NCBI GenBank assembly: GCA_026120035.1
Contig: JALRME010000012.1
Coordinates: forward strand, 1,054,001 to 1,118,000
Length of the DNA stretch: 64,000 nt
Direction of reading: 5' to 3'
DNA from: Coleophoma eucalyptorum
Lineage: Eukaryota > Ascomycota > Leotiomycetes > Helotiales > Dermateaceae
Shown here: piece after piece, positions 12,922 to 24,410 of the stretch
Numbering within the stretch: the stretch's first letter is position 1
How the letters are laid out: each line of letters starts with the position of its first letter
Program-made: the position numbers and the translations under genes
Notes under the pieces: generated by a model
Databases searched by the model: none
What the model was told of the DNA's origin: nothing
Seen by the model: only the letters and a program-made list of their open reading frames with translations

Positions 12922-12948
12922 TCGGGTCCCGACCTCACTCGGGCCCGA
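12922..12948. promoter_or_regulatory. Candidate zinc-cluster binding palindromes
   Basis: Two inverted CGG-type sites lie 17 nt apart start to start: TCGGGTCCCGA (12922-12932, CGG-N3-CCG) and TCGGGCCCGA (12939-12948, CGG-N2-CCG). A half site GCCCGAGC follows at about 12953. Zn2Cys6 proteins commonly bind inverted CGG triplets, and the adjacent gene encodes one. The link is inference. Confidence 0.35.
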
Positions 12949-13596
12949 CGACGCCCGAGCTCCAAGTCCTCAGCGTCACCATTTTTTAACCTCCACTGCC
13001 TCTTACTATTTATTAGGGTCAATAATGACTCGAATCAAGCAGCTTTTGTAGTTCAGAGCCCTAAATTACCGAGTTTGGGAACTATCTAGGATCTCTTAGG
13101 CAAATGTAATGCACCATATCCAAGAGGAGCAAGATTGCTTCTAGTGCTGATATTGCACGTGACTATTAGACTTGAAGGTACTGTAGCCATATGTATTTTC
13201 GGCGGGTTACAGCTTAGCTAGGTATAGATAGATTCCACCCGGGTAGAATTTGTTAGTTTCCTAGATAATACCTACGTGGAACTTATCTGCACCCCAGCTA
13301 AGCTGTGACGCCAAAGCACATTTCGAGGCCCCGAAATGGAGCCAAGGCACGTGATTGTATAAACAACCGGCCCCGGCCACCCCGCACTCGGGCACTTGAG
13401 AGAAATAAGTTACGCGAGTGCAAACCACCCGAACAATGAATTACTTTGTTTGGCTTCGGATGATCTTGCACTATCATTCAATATGCGTTTCTTCAACATC
13501 TTAGCCCCTGGAAATTCATCCCACTGTGATCTTTGCATATGGATTCTTACGAGTTCGAGGCTGCTTTCCAGATCTTATTTTCCCACCCTACTGATG

Positions 13597-13604
13597 TATA
13601 AATA
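13597..13604 (+). promoter_or_regulatory. TATA-like box upstream of the FAD monooxygenase
   Basis: The sequence TATAAATA lies about 196 nt before the ATG at 13800. It is followed by C/T-rich sequence (ctcaactatctacccttgct), as is common at fungal transcription starts. Confidence 0.4.
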
Positions 13605-13799
13605 TGCTTAACCCTCAACTATCTACCCTTGCTCAGTACATCATTACCCTCGATCATCAAGCCCAGTCCCTTCAAATTAGACATCAGTATTTCAGAAGTT
13701 CTATATAATCCTAACTTGGTTTTCAAGAACCCACAAGAAAAGCTGTTCCAGCTTTATACCATAGCGTAGCTCATACTCCCGACCACATTAGAGCTTGCA

Positions 13800-15068
13800 A
13801 TGCGTGTCTTGATCAGTGGAGCGGGCATTGCTGGGCCTACGTTGGCGTGGTTCCTGGCCAAGACCGGCGCATATATCACCATTCTCGAGCAGAGCAAATC
13901 TCTCCTTCCTCATGGGCAGAACGTAGATTTAAAGGGCAGCTCGCTCGCCGTCATCCAGAAGATGGGACTCATGGATCAGATTCGACGATTCAACACCACT
14001 GAAAAGGGTACTCAATTCATCGACTCCCAGGGGCGGCCATTTGCTCCCTTTCCCGTAAAGGAAGGCTCCTCAGCTACCCTCACCTCCGAGTTCGAGATCC
14101 TTCGTGGCGACTTGGCCATGGTCCTCTATGAGGCGACGAAAAGTCACCCGAATATCAACTACTTGCTTGGTACCACCATCGAGGAAGTCATCTCCAATGG
14201 TGGTGACTCAGTCAAAGTCCAATTGAGCAACTGGACAGTACAAGAGTTCGACCTCTTAATCGCAGCCGACGGCCAGTGGTCTAAAGTCCGAAAGCAGTGC
14301 TTCCCTCCAGAGCATGTTAACGTGGTCGACATGGGCCTGTACGTCGCTTACTGGACTATTCCACGCTTACCCAGCGACAATGACTGGTGGAATATCTACG
14401 TGTCATTGCAGTCAAGGCTCTTCACCCTGAGACCAGATCCCCACGGCACGATCCGGGCCATGATCAATCGCATGCCCTGCAATGCCGCCCAGCAAAAGGC
14501 GTGGCAGGAAGCATCTCGGAGTGATCGATCAGCGCAGCAAGACCTCCTAAGACGCGAGTTTTCCGATGCCGGGTGGCAAGCACACCGGATCCTGGACGCC
14601 ATGGAGCAAGCTCCGGACTTCTACTTTCACGCGATCCAACAGATTCAGATGTCCAAGTGGTCCCATTCTCGCGTGGTCTGCCTTGGCGATGCCGCTTATG
14701 CCCCGACACCACTCACTGGGATGGGTACTTCGTTGGCAATTATAGGAGCCTACGTCCTGGCTGGTGAGCTGAGTCGGCTCAAGGACGGAGAACACCCTTT
14801 GAAAGCACTGGAAGCCTATGAAAGTGCCTTTCGCCCATTTGTCGAGGAGGCGCAGAATATCTCCTTCCTTGTTCCAGCTATTGCCCATCCTGAGACTGCA
14901 TGGAAACGATGGCTCCTTCAAACGTTTCTGTGGGGATTCTCAAAGATCATATCTATAGCGGTAGAGATTCCATGGTTGGCGAAGAGGTTGAATCAGAGCG
15001 ACGAAGATTTTCCATTGCCAGAGTACCCATGCTTCGAAGACGAAAGTTTTAAAATCAACTCTTCTTGA
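13800..15068 (+). CDS. FAD-dependent monooxygenase (PF01494 type, TetX-like group)
   Basis: Intronless 422-aa flavoprotein hydroxylase. The N-terminal dinucleotide-binding motif VLISGAGIAGPTLAWFL is at residues 3-19 (GxGxxG), the second FAD motif LLIAADGQWSKVRK at about 153-166, and the ribityl-binding GDAAYAPTPLTGMGTSLA at about 296-313. An Arg after the first helix (EILRGDLAMVL) is in the expected place. Such enzymes use NAD(P)H and O2 to hydroxylate or epoxidise aromatic or polycyclic substrates; the substrate here is unknown. Length is normal for the TetX-like subgroup. The C-terminus has a hydrophobic stretch (WLLQTFLWGFSKIISIAVEI), suggesting membrane association. It is divergent from a zinc-cluster regulator. 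No second biosynthetic enzyme is adjacent, so it may act alone in detoxification. Confidence 0.92.
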   Translation: MRVLISGAGIAGPTLAWFLAKTGAYITILEQSKSLLPHGQNVDLKGSSLAVIQKMGLMDQIRRFNTTEKGTQFIDSQGRPFAPFPVKEGSSATLTSEFEILRGDLAMVLYEATKSHPNINYLLGTTIEEVISNGGDSVKVQLSNWTVQEFDLLIAADGQWSKVRKQCFPPEHVNVVDMGLYVAYWTIPRLPSDNDWWNIYVSLQSRLFTLRPDPHGTIRAMINRMPCNAAQQKAWQEASRSDRSAQQDLLRREFSDAGWQAHRILDAMEQAPDFYFHAIQQIQMSKWSHSRVVCLGDAAYAPTPLTGMGTSLAIIGAYVLAGELSRLKDGEHPLKALEAYESAFRPFVEEAQNISFLVPAIAHPETAWKRWLLQTFLWGFSKIISIAVEIPWLAKRLNQSDEDFPLPEYPCFEDESFKINSS

Positions 15069-15635
15069 AACAGGGATAGTAGGACATATCTTTCGTTTTC
15101 ACTACATAATATTCTTCTCATATGTAAGACTGTTCATTAGCTGTCGTTTTAACTTTATTTTCAGAGGTCTTTTTCTAGAGAGTATAAAACCTAATCAAAA
15201 ACATTTGACTCTACCTTAGAACAACAGAGCAAAGAAAGATCATAGAATTACATGAGACTCTGAATAAAACCAAGAAAGTTATTGTTAAACTTCAATGAAT
15301 GAGGCTAAAAGGAAATAGCCCTTCAAACTTGGCAGTAAATTTAGTCTCAAGCTCCAAGGTGGAGGGGGGGGGTAAATTCAAGTCCGAGATCCAGAAGTGA
15401 GAAAATGACGTAATTAAGAATTGCAACTGTATGCCAATTATAATTTTCCTTAGCCAAACGATTTACATTTACGATCATACAAGGGCTTAGCTGTTTGGAC
15501 AATATTCAAAATACAGATACAATTTTGATGTTTAGGCAACCAATTTTTGATTAGCCCCTAAGCTCTTTAATTGCAAACCCCATTAGAATTAAAAGAATCG
15601 GGCCTTACACGCTAGTAGTAATGAGGTAAGGTTTT
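15069..15635. other. Convergent 3' intergenic region with a G10 tract
   Basis: This AT-rich region lies between the convergent stops of the monooxygenase and the LysM gene. A run of ten G occurs near 15363-15372. No coding sequence is supported. Confidence 0.45.
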
Positions 15636-17879
15636 TTAAGAAGTGGGAGCATCAACACAATATCTATCGTTAGAAGTTAGTAAATTTGAAACTAAATTGT
15701 ATGCGGGGATGAAGGAAACGTACGCCTCATCTTCAACCAGAAGGGTACAGTTGATGCTTGGATTCCACGCGAGGAGTTCATCTTCCGTGATCTGGTACTT
15801 GTCTTCGAGGAATTGGCAACTCTCGGGCTGCACGCTTACATGCCATGCATAACACGTGGATGTGGTACCTGTCGGGGTGGTGGTAGGAGCCGCTAGTATG
15901 GAAGTGGGCGAGACATCATCTTCCCAGTATGCGGTTGGGAGCACACAATAAGTCAAGCCGAGTTGTAAATCGAGACAATCAGTACCGAGGGAAGGGTTAA
16001 TGGCATAGAAAAGGTCCAGCGTGATTCCTTGGCTCTGGCTAATACCATAACACGTGTCGCCGGAGACTACGGTATACCATTGGCCACAGTCGGAGGTTGT
16101 GCCTGTTGCTATTGTGCCGTTGGTGGTGACGGGTGAAGCAGCGTATACGGTTTCATTGCTAGCAACTGTCCAGTTTGCCAATGGCTTGACACACTATGAT
16201 GGAAAATGGTAAGAGGCATGTTATATATTCGTTGGATGCAATGGACTTACATAGTAGACATCGATATAGAGATTGGTGCAGTTTTCGTTGATTACAGGAT
16301 TGATCGATTCGAATAACGAAACTTCAATCGTCTTGTTCAGTGAGATTGTTGCGCAAGTGTCCCCAGACGCAACTTCATAGTACTCGCCACATTCTAACCG
16401 ATCACGTTAATAATAGAAGTCCGGAATTGGACCGTGGGCTTCCTTACCAGCAGTGGTTCCGTCAGCGACCTGTCCAGGTGCAGTCACAATAGCGGTAGCG
16501 TAAGTGCTCGTGCTAGATTCGGTATCGGTGATGCCGGCAATAGTGGTTGGGGTGTATGTGCCGGATGGTGCAGAAAGACAAATATTATCTCCGGCCAACA
16601 AGTTCGTACAGCCAGTGTTGATTGTGGGATTGTAGCTCAAAAACTCGACATACGAGAGGGAGTTTGCACTGGCAATCGCTGTGCATGTATCCCCACTGGC
16701 GACTTCATATGTGGTACAGCTTCCTGGAAGGCAACTAAATCCGACGTAAGTTAAGTCATAGGAAGGGCAGGAATGACAAAAACAACGAATTTGTAGTAGG
16801 AATAAACTCCGTGAGAAACTTACATTGTAACGCCAGCCGCAAGATTCGTACAGTCAGGGAAGATGTTATTAATCGATTTGAGCGTTCCGGTCGCAACATT
16901 GTTGGAGATTGAGATGGCATTGCAACCATCACCCGAGACAACGTCGTAAGTATTACCAGAGAAGCAGCTGGTGGCAGAAGTGGAGTTGGTGGTTCGACCA
17001 AGAGGGGTTGTTGCATTTACGGACAATGGCCATGTCTGAACGGTGGTAGGATAGGACACTCCGCATGCCGATTGAACTGCAGCATATGCATCAACAAAGC
17101 TTGAATCGTAATTTGAGTATGGGGTGCTTTGGATGGCCTGCAACCATTCCAAGTAGCAGCTGGAGCAAAGATACTCTGTAGGTACACTTTGAATGGCTGT
17201 GTCTGTTAGATTGGCTGCCCACTCAGCCATAATATCTGTAAAGAGCAGTTAGTGATAATGATTGATTTGAACTCGAAAATTCCTGCAGACACTGAGATGT
17301 TTATAAGAAATTTATATCCCTTGCTTGAAACAAGCTAGCATTATATGAAGCCGACAAGGCGGATTTACAATTAAAAATATATATGCCGAGTCAAGAACAG
17401 AGAAAAGAAACTACACATACTATTGCAATATGCTCCGGTGGTCGAATCCGTAAGACATGTTCGGTTCTGATAAGCCCAGAGTCTATCTCCCCCGTACTAG
17501 ATTGAATCAACAAAGAAATCCAACAGAGTCCAAAGCATGTTGAACTTACTAGAGCTGGAATTCCATCCCATGGGTCAGGGTCGGCCGCACATGCAGTGGC
17601 AACAGCGGAATGGTACGAGGCTAAAGACTGAGAGCAGGTTGTCGAACAGAAGGAGTCTTGGGCAGTAGAGTCACCGAAAGGCCCAGCATAGTCAGTATTA
17701 GGATAAAACTGAAAACTGGATTCGCAATCAATAGTGGCATTTAAGGCAGTTGAGCAAGCTGTCGATATAGTATTATCGGTGCTTGTTGCGTTAAACAAGT
17801 TAATCTGCGCAGCTACTTGTGAAGCAGCATTGATTGCAACCGCAAGCCGTAGCAACCGTGGGGCCTGAAAAGACAGCAT
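15636..17879 (-). CDS. Secreted protein with five LysM modules (chitin-binding)
   Basis: Six exons (minus) 17879-17550, 17496-17421, 17235-16824, 16734-16448, 16393-16251 and 16193-15636 give 1,806 nt (601 aa). The N-terminus MLSFQAPRLLRLAVAINAAS looks like a signal peptide. A Cys-rich region follows (residues about 35-200). LysM modules begin with TYDVVSGDGCNAIS (about 231), TTYEVASGDTCTAIA (about 278), YYEVASGDTCATIS (about 372) and WYTVVSGDTCYGIS (about 455). A fifth, degenerate one is AWHVSVQPESCQFL (about 527), which lacks the SGDT core. Each ends in an N-P/N-I loop and CxNL-type strand, with Cys patterns of fungal LysM effectors. Such proteins bind chitin outside the cell, shielding hyphae or masking fragments. 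The gene is divergent from a GH18 chitinase at 19242, a pairing known for subgroup C chitinases. Low-complexity Thr/Ser linkers separate the modules. Confidence 0.92.
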
Positions 17880-19241
17880 GATTCTGTTAAATGAATGTGG
17901 TATTGTGAGAATTATCTTGCCAAAAGAATGACTGTAGTTAAAAGACTGACAGAAAGAGTGACTGCTGGGAAATGGTGAGAGCGGACACGGCCACGACAGC
18001 TACTCCAACATACGATGGGGATCATGATGCTAAGTATTATTTCCCAGGGCGACTCAAGTGCACTACTACCTACTATGAAATTGGCAGCTATTAGAAGAAT
18101 GGAAGGAAGGTAGAGTATTCCCGCAAATGCAGGCGAGGAATAAGACTGCCTGACCTATTTCCGCCTACCTATATTGACCCTTGTCATCTCATACGTGGGG
18201 CTTAAATAATTAACGTTACTTTGCAGCATCCGAATTAGTTGATTAACACTGTATGAAGGTGGTTCTAGGAGGGTTCGCGCGGACGATCTCCAAAAGCCAT
18301 TGCCACGACATGGGGGGGGGGGGAAAGTCAGCCAGGGCATCCGAGTGATCGGCTCATTGGATCGATGCAACACACGTGCTATGGTAGCCAAGGGTTCTCT
18401 GCCAAAAGGCCCTGACTTACTGCCGATGCGCAGGTACAACAGCCGACTTTGGGCTGTGCCGTAGGGCTGCAGTGCCTAACCGATACACCATAACGTACAA
18501 TTTTATGGGGCGCTGTGCCCTGGGGACTTATAAGGACGCTTCTTCATTTCCTAATTAGCCTGGCTTATTCTTTATGGACCTGCCACGGTAAGGTAGCACG
18601 AGACGGCATTTGGAATCTGACAGTGGATACAAATTCCCTGGTACGCTAGGCAACATGATATCTCTTCTATTTCGTACACACTAACAATTCTCTCGAGGCT
18701 TTCTTACTGTGCCTTCGGCAGACATTGCATTTACTCAGCATGTGGGGGTCTTCATTGGGTGCTGGCCGCTCTATTAGCTGTTGCCTTATTCCTGTAGCAG
18801 GCTAGACATATACCAATGAAGGGGGGGGGGGTGAAACGAATCTAAGGTTGTACTGCCGCTAAGGTAAGAGATGTGACTGGGAATTTGACTTGTTCTCATA
18901 GCATGGGGCAGTCGCAAATTTGAAGTAAGATAACTCTATGCTTTAGTCTGTATTCGGTAGAGTTTATTTCACCGGCTGGGAGCGGGTTACTACAAGTCTT
19001 TTGTGTATGGCGGATATACTTATATAAACCCAAGTCCTCAGATGCGGTCCATTCAGCCAAGGCAGGTGAATCCAAGGAAACATCGTCTCTCTCACATCCT
19101 CATCTTGGGTCGCGCACTTTCACTCTTTCAGTGCGAGGCTTGCCAGTCTCTTCAGTACCTTTTATTTGTCCATTTCGTAGTCCATTGTTTCTTATTTATA
19201 TCTCACACACTCATTTTATTCTGAACAATTTGAAAAATAGA
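17880..19241. promoter_or_regulatory. 1.36 kb shared divergent promoter region of the LysM and chitinase genes
   Basis: The region lies between ATG 17879 (minus) and ATG 19242 (plus). It contains two long G runs (near 18311-18321 and 18821-18831) and a TATA-like box at 19021. No gene is supported inside it; the 94-codon minus-strand frame at 18155-18439 has no recognisable features. Confidence 0.5.
19021..19028 (+). promoter_or_regulatory. TATA-like box upstream of the chitinase
   Basis: TATATAAA lies about 214 nt before the chitinase ATG at 19242. The intervening leader is C/T-rich (tctctctcacatcctcatct), typical for fungal transcript starts. Confidence 0.4.
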
Positions 19242-22200
19242 ATGTGGTGGTCGCCAGCGGTCCTCGGCCTACTAACGGCCAGTTTCCTCTCTTTAGGGGC
19301 TTTCGCAGATGATACGCCTTGCGACGAGGACAACCAGTGCGCACTTGGATGTTGCTCCGTTTCGGGAAAGATTTGTGGCTATGGTCCAGATTACTGCGCT
19401 GCTGATAAGTGTAATGCAGCGGCGAGTGAAGATGGTAGCTGTGCTCAACAGTCCGACTGTGACCCAGGAACCTGGGGGTCGACGTATTCACTTTCTGAAA
19501 CATGCCCTCTCAATGTTTGTTGCAGTGCTTATGGCTTTTGTAAGTTATGAACTCTTGCCATTGACCTATTCCTATTCTAATCAAATTCAGGCGGAACAAC
19601 CAGTGATTACTGTGGAGATGAAGTCTTTGCCACTGAACCTTCTGGGTCTGGCACCAGTGCGAACCAGCGAACCATTGGCTATTACGAAGGGTGGAGTCAA
19701 ACCAGAAACTGCGATAGTAAGATAGCCATACTTTCTAAACCATACCAAGTCAGTATTTGCAGAACTAACCGGGACCTTTATTTTCAAACAGTCATGATGC
19801 CAGAGGATCTTCCTACAGGCGCATATACACATCTCAACTTTGCTTTTGCCTACATTGATCCGACCAGCTTTGCAGTAAGCCCCATGGATGCTGACCAGGT
19901 TCCTCTTTATAAGAGGACGACAGCGCTCAAGCAAACCAACCCCGGGATGGAGGTCTGGATTTCCATTGGAGGATGGAGCATGAATGATGCAGACCAACCC
20001 ACAGCATCTACCTTCTCTGATCTCGTCGGATCTTCAAGTGCCCAAAGTGCTTTCTTTGCTTCTCTTATATCTTTTATGGAAACATATGGCTTTGATGGTG
20101 TAGACATTGACTGGTAAGTCACCCCGAAATAGTTTAAGCATAGAATTAACCTTCTTCTTAGGGAATATCCTGGCGCAGATGATCGAAGTGGCAAAACCGC
20201 AGATATTGACAACTATGTTACCTTCCTACAAAATCTACGAGCTGCTTTTTCAGCCGCCGGTCATAATTACGGTGTAACCATTACTCTGCCAACATCATAC
20301 TGGTACATGCGTCATTTTGATATTGTCAATATCGCAAAGACCATCGATTGGTTCAATGTCATGTCCTATGATCTTCATGGAACCTGGGACTCCGCTGCTG
20401 ACCACATTGGATCCATCGTTCTAGCACACACCAATCTGACTGAGATCAAGCTCGCATTGGATCTCCTGTGGAGAAACGACATTGATCCTAGTCAAGTTGT
20501 CCTTGGTCTCGGTTTCTATGGAAGAAGTTTTACCTTGGAGGATGCATCGTGCGCTGACCCCGGATGTCCATTCTCGTCAGGAGGTGATGCGGGCATCTGT
20601 ACGAACAGCGTTGGGACACTATCCTTCACTGAGATTAATCGTATTATCGCAGACTCAACCTATAATGCGAAGGTCACGCTGGATAGCGAGGCAGCCGTGC
20701 AAATTGTGACTTACAGTACGGATCAATGGGTCAGTTATGACGATGCAACGACATTCGGCCTAAAGTATGAATATGCAAATAAAATTGGCTTGGGCGGTAC
20801 CATGGTATGGGCTGCAAGTCTCGACGACAGCAGTGGAACTGCTGCAAAGGCGCTCTCAATTAGCACCGGTCGTGACGTCAAGGCAATGGACGAGTCTTCC
20901 CAATCGGCCGACGCAGCTAGCTCGTGTTATATCACCGAGTGTGCTACTTCAGCGACATGCGCAAGCGGTTACTCAGCAGTCCAACAAGTGTCCGGCACCA
21001 AGCAGGATGTTTCCATTGCCACAGGTTGCTCAACTGGCCAAACAAAGACTTACTGTTGCCCAACAAATGATATGCCTACTTGCAGCTGGGAAGGTACAGG
21101 TCCTATTTGTGCAGGCAGCTGCAGTTCTGGTCAAATTAATCTGGCATCCGAGACTGGCGGCTGTTTAAGCGGGCATAAAAGCTTATGTTGCACAACAAGC
21201 TCTTCTTCCTCTGTTTCAGGATCCTGCAGTGAGTTGAAGACCAGATCTCATTTTTCTCTGCCATGAGACAAATACTAACCTTTTTCCTTGTTAGAATGGG
21301 TAGGAGACGGCCCGATTTGTGGCACAAACACTTGCAGTGGAAGCTATCCTAACCTCATTGCCCAGTCATCTACGGGTGATTCAGGAAGTCTATGCGAAAG
21401 TGGAGCTAAAGCTCTATGCTGTACAGATCCGCCCCCTTTGACTAATTGCGCTTGGAATAACAAAGGAACCGAAGCTGCCTCACCTGCGCCCGCTGTGTGT
21501 TCCGGCAAATGTGCAAGTGGACAACAGACAGTGGCAACCTCCAAGGACAAATGTGCTTTAGGAGGAACAGCAACGCTTTGTTGTGATGGGCCATCCGCTT
21601 ATGATGAAGTACTTCTCCAGTCATCAACAGATGATCTCACTAGCTTCGCTGAGGATTCCACGTGTTTAGCCATCACAAGCACAATAACGACTCGAGGTTT
21701 ATTGGAAAGTCGCGACTTTGAGACTCTTGGTGGCAACAACACCATTTCCATGCTCTATGCAAGTTTAAAAAACGATACCTACTTCAAGCAGCAATTCCTC
21801 CAGGCTTTTGATGATACCATCGGTGCTAAGCTTGGATATTACGTCGACGATTTGGTAGACTCTCTTAATGACTGGTATCCAGCTCTGAGCAAGAGGACCA
21901 GCAGTCTCCTCACGACTGGGGATCTAACAAGTTCTATCACAGACTCTCTCTGCCGCGCATCAACCACGACCTCAACCGGCACTGATCCAGCAACCCCCAA
22001 CCCACTTTGTTCCAATATACCAGAGGGTGTTAACGGCGGCGACTACAATTGTGTTGTATGTACAGACGACGAACTTGACCTCATTACGAATACCCCGGAA
22101 TCCGTATGGGACTATGCCGACGGTGATGATGCATATAGCTTCATCTCTGGATGGTACTCAATCATTAGAGATGATGGTTTCACCGCCGGTCTTCCGGGAC

Positions 22201-23857
22201 TAGCAAATAACTTCCCGGCTATGGCTGCCTATTACTGGAATGTCACCGCACCGACTGCTGTCGATCAGATCGATTGTAACCTTGATAATGCAGGTAGTTG
22301 TCTCTCCGTCAAGATATGCGACGCCGCTATCCCTGCAGCAGCTCTTATCATGACTTCCTTTCATAACATCAACAAGCTTTTGCAATGGCAGTATGATGCT
22401 CTTGGAAACGCTCGTAGCTCTCTAACTGACCAAATGGGAGATGTGAGTAATTACTTCTATAAAGGCATCAAGCAATACTTGAGTAGCTAATTAAACTATT
22501 CTTTAGTTCACTGAAAAATTTGTCAAAGTCAAGACTGCATCTGAAAGCGAAGCTTTAAAGATTTTGGTAGATGTTCTTGGTCTTGGGTTTGCCCTTGTAT
22601 CTGCTGGCACATGGAATAAGGTCAGTAATATTATTCTAGTGATTTCAATTTCTTCTGTTTTCATATTACTAAAACCAAATCTATAGGTTCTAAAAGATAT
22701 TCCTTTCTTCACTGCCAGTAATAGTCGCAAAAATGATCATGGATGGTTCAAAGACAGTGCCAACGCCATGGTTTCCAACGGCCTAACAATTGCTAAAGAT
22801 GCCGGTATCGCAGCACAGGTTGAAATGAACGACCAAAACAAGCTCACCTCTGGAATGGGCAAGATAGTGGATCAATACCAGAGCTTTGTTGAAGATCAGA
22901 TGACAAGTATTGCTACGGGCACCGAGGCCGGAGTTGATCTGTTGACTACCATGCTGCAGAATGGCGCCTTTATTGGCGGCTCTGGAATGGACATGTCGCT
23001 GTCAGATATGAATGATATTGTGAAGAATATCATTTTTGGCCAACTTATTCCTGAAGCTTGGGGTATGTCTTATGAAGTCACTCCGGTTATCATCATGCAG
23101 GATCCAGCTACAGATGATAATCCTTTCAAGGGTGTTTTCAATGATGATGAAGACAATTGTCACAACACAGGGGGTGCGAACAATTGGGGTTTATCAGATG
23201 ATGATAAAGAGGCATATCGTGTTACAATTGACAACAGTAAGCTTTTATATTTGGAGTTGGCATCGATCATTCTAACATCAGAACAGAAAATTTCTGGCTC
23301 GTTTCAGTGCATCCCTACATGGACAGTGACGGACATTGCGACCACATGGGCTTGCCTCCTGGAATCGAGGAATTGTCTGAAGGCAACGATTGGGGAGGAG
23401 TCACCTGGACAAACATGGTCAATAGGTAAGTTCAGATAGGCATGAATAGTCCATGCTTGTGTCCTTCAGAGGCTGGACTTAAACAACTAACTTTGAGTTC
23501 CTCATTCTAGCTCTTACATGGGATACCAATTGAACAACAATGCCAACGGATATGTAATGCCAGACGACTCCAAGATCATCGACGGATCTGGAAATGAAGG
23601 TGATTTCCTCTTTCAAAAGTAAGTTGATATGCCCTCTTATAATATCTTATTGTTGCTGTAGAGAGGAAACTAACTGAATTAACAGTGGTGTCGAAACTCC
23701 TGGCTTCTTTAACTTCCCAATCTGCGATGCTGCCACTGTTGTTTGGAATGCATGGGTTATGACAAAAAAGAAGAAGGGTTGTACCACTTGGCCATGTTGT
23801 GCCGTGTCTGCTGCAGATATTGCATCTATCACAAATGATAATTACAATGTACATTAG
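19242..23857 (+). CDS. Large secreted GH18 chitinase, subgroup C (killer-toxin-alpha-like), with hevein-type chitin-binding domain
   Basis: Ten exons, 19242-19539, 19591-19716, 19792-20113, 20162-21228, 21295-22442, 22507-22620, 22687-23236, 23308-23425, 23511-23618 and 23686-23857, give 4,023 nt (1,340 aa) in frame. Signal peptide: MWWSPAVLGLLTASFLSLGA. A type 1 chitin-binding domain follows (CPLNVCCSAYGFCGTTSDYC, about residues 85-110). The GH18 domain spans about 140-500, with HLNFAFAYID, WISIGGWSM, catalytic DGVDIDWE (Glu at about 250; the motif is split by intron 3), FNVMSYDLHGTWD and MVWAASLDD. Three Cys-rich repeats (about 535-690) end in CCP/CCT/CCD, and a long tail of about 650 residues follows with no catalytic motif I recognise. 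It hydrolyses chitin; subgroup C enzymes act on foreign or own cell wall. It pairs with the divergent LysM gene. An upstream in-frame ATG at 19131 would bury the signal peptide, so 19242 is preferred. Confidence 0.93.
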
Positions 23858-24282
23858 TAGTTGATATCATCTTATACTACAAAAGCGCATGAATGCATAT
23901 ATTTGAAGTAGAGAGAATCGGAAAACTAGTGAAAGCGGTCATGACTATAGGAGTGGAGGTAGGAAGCGGCTGCAGCGACGAGGCAGGTTAGCCATCAAGC
24001 AGTCTAAGGGCCATATGTCAAGGCAATACAGAAAACAAAAGATAGAAGATACAGCTCAATAACCAGCATGAAATGTGTTGACCTCACCTTACATGCTCTA
24101 CTTTGTAAACAATATTCAATTAACAATCAATCATATCTATATTTGTATATATGACGTGGCAGTGACTACATACTAAATATAGTCACAAAAATTGCCAATA
24201 GGTGAAATAAGCAGGGATTCCACACTTTATTCAGCTAAGCCATTCCTTCAAAATTCTCCGTCGCTGAAATAACTTGGAGCCA
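23858..24282. other. Intergenic region downstream of the chitinase
   Basis: About 425 bp of AT-rich sequence with the chitinase 3' UTR; nothing else supported. Confidence 0.45.
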
Positions 24283-24410
24283 ATTACTATTGGAATGTTA
24301 TTCATAGGTCAATCACGAGACCTAGTCACATATATACAGTATCATTAGCGAGGGAGGTACTTATACCTCCCTACCTCACACTCTCTTCAATCATTATCGA
24401 TTACACACCT
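24283..24410 (+). repeat. Dispersed repeat fragment, Copia-LTR-like (family B)
   Basis: The segment starts attggaatgttattcatagg and continues with tcaatcacgagacctagtca. It aligns by eye with the segments at 51847 (tgttggaatgtcactcttag) and 57968. TGTTGGAAT starts are typical of fungal Ty1/Copia LTRs. Ends are approximate, and no target duplication was found. Confidence 0.45.

Larger units (their letters stand above)
12505..13799. promoter_or_regulatory. 1.3 kb divergent promoter region (zinc-cluster regulator / FAD monooxygenase)
   Basis: The region separates starts at 12504 (minus) and 13800 (plus). It contains G/C-rich palindromes near 12922-12948 and a TATA-like box near 13597. The open frames inside it are short and featureless. 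Confidence 0.45.

Noticed and set aside
18155..18439. Minus-strand 94-codon frame in the LysM/chitinase promoter
   Set aside because: No signal, domain or splice support; crosses a G homopolymer.
19131..19241. Upstream in-frame ATG extending the chitinase by 37 residues
   Set aside because: It would place the clear signal peptide (MWWSPAVLGL...) inside the protein; the segment is C/T-rich leader downstream of a TATA-like box.
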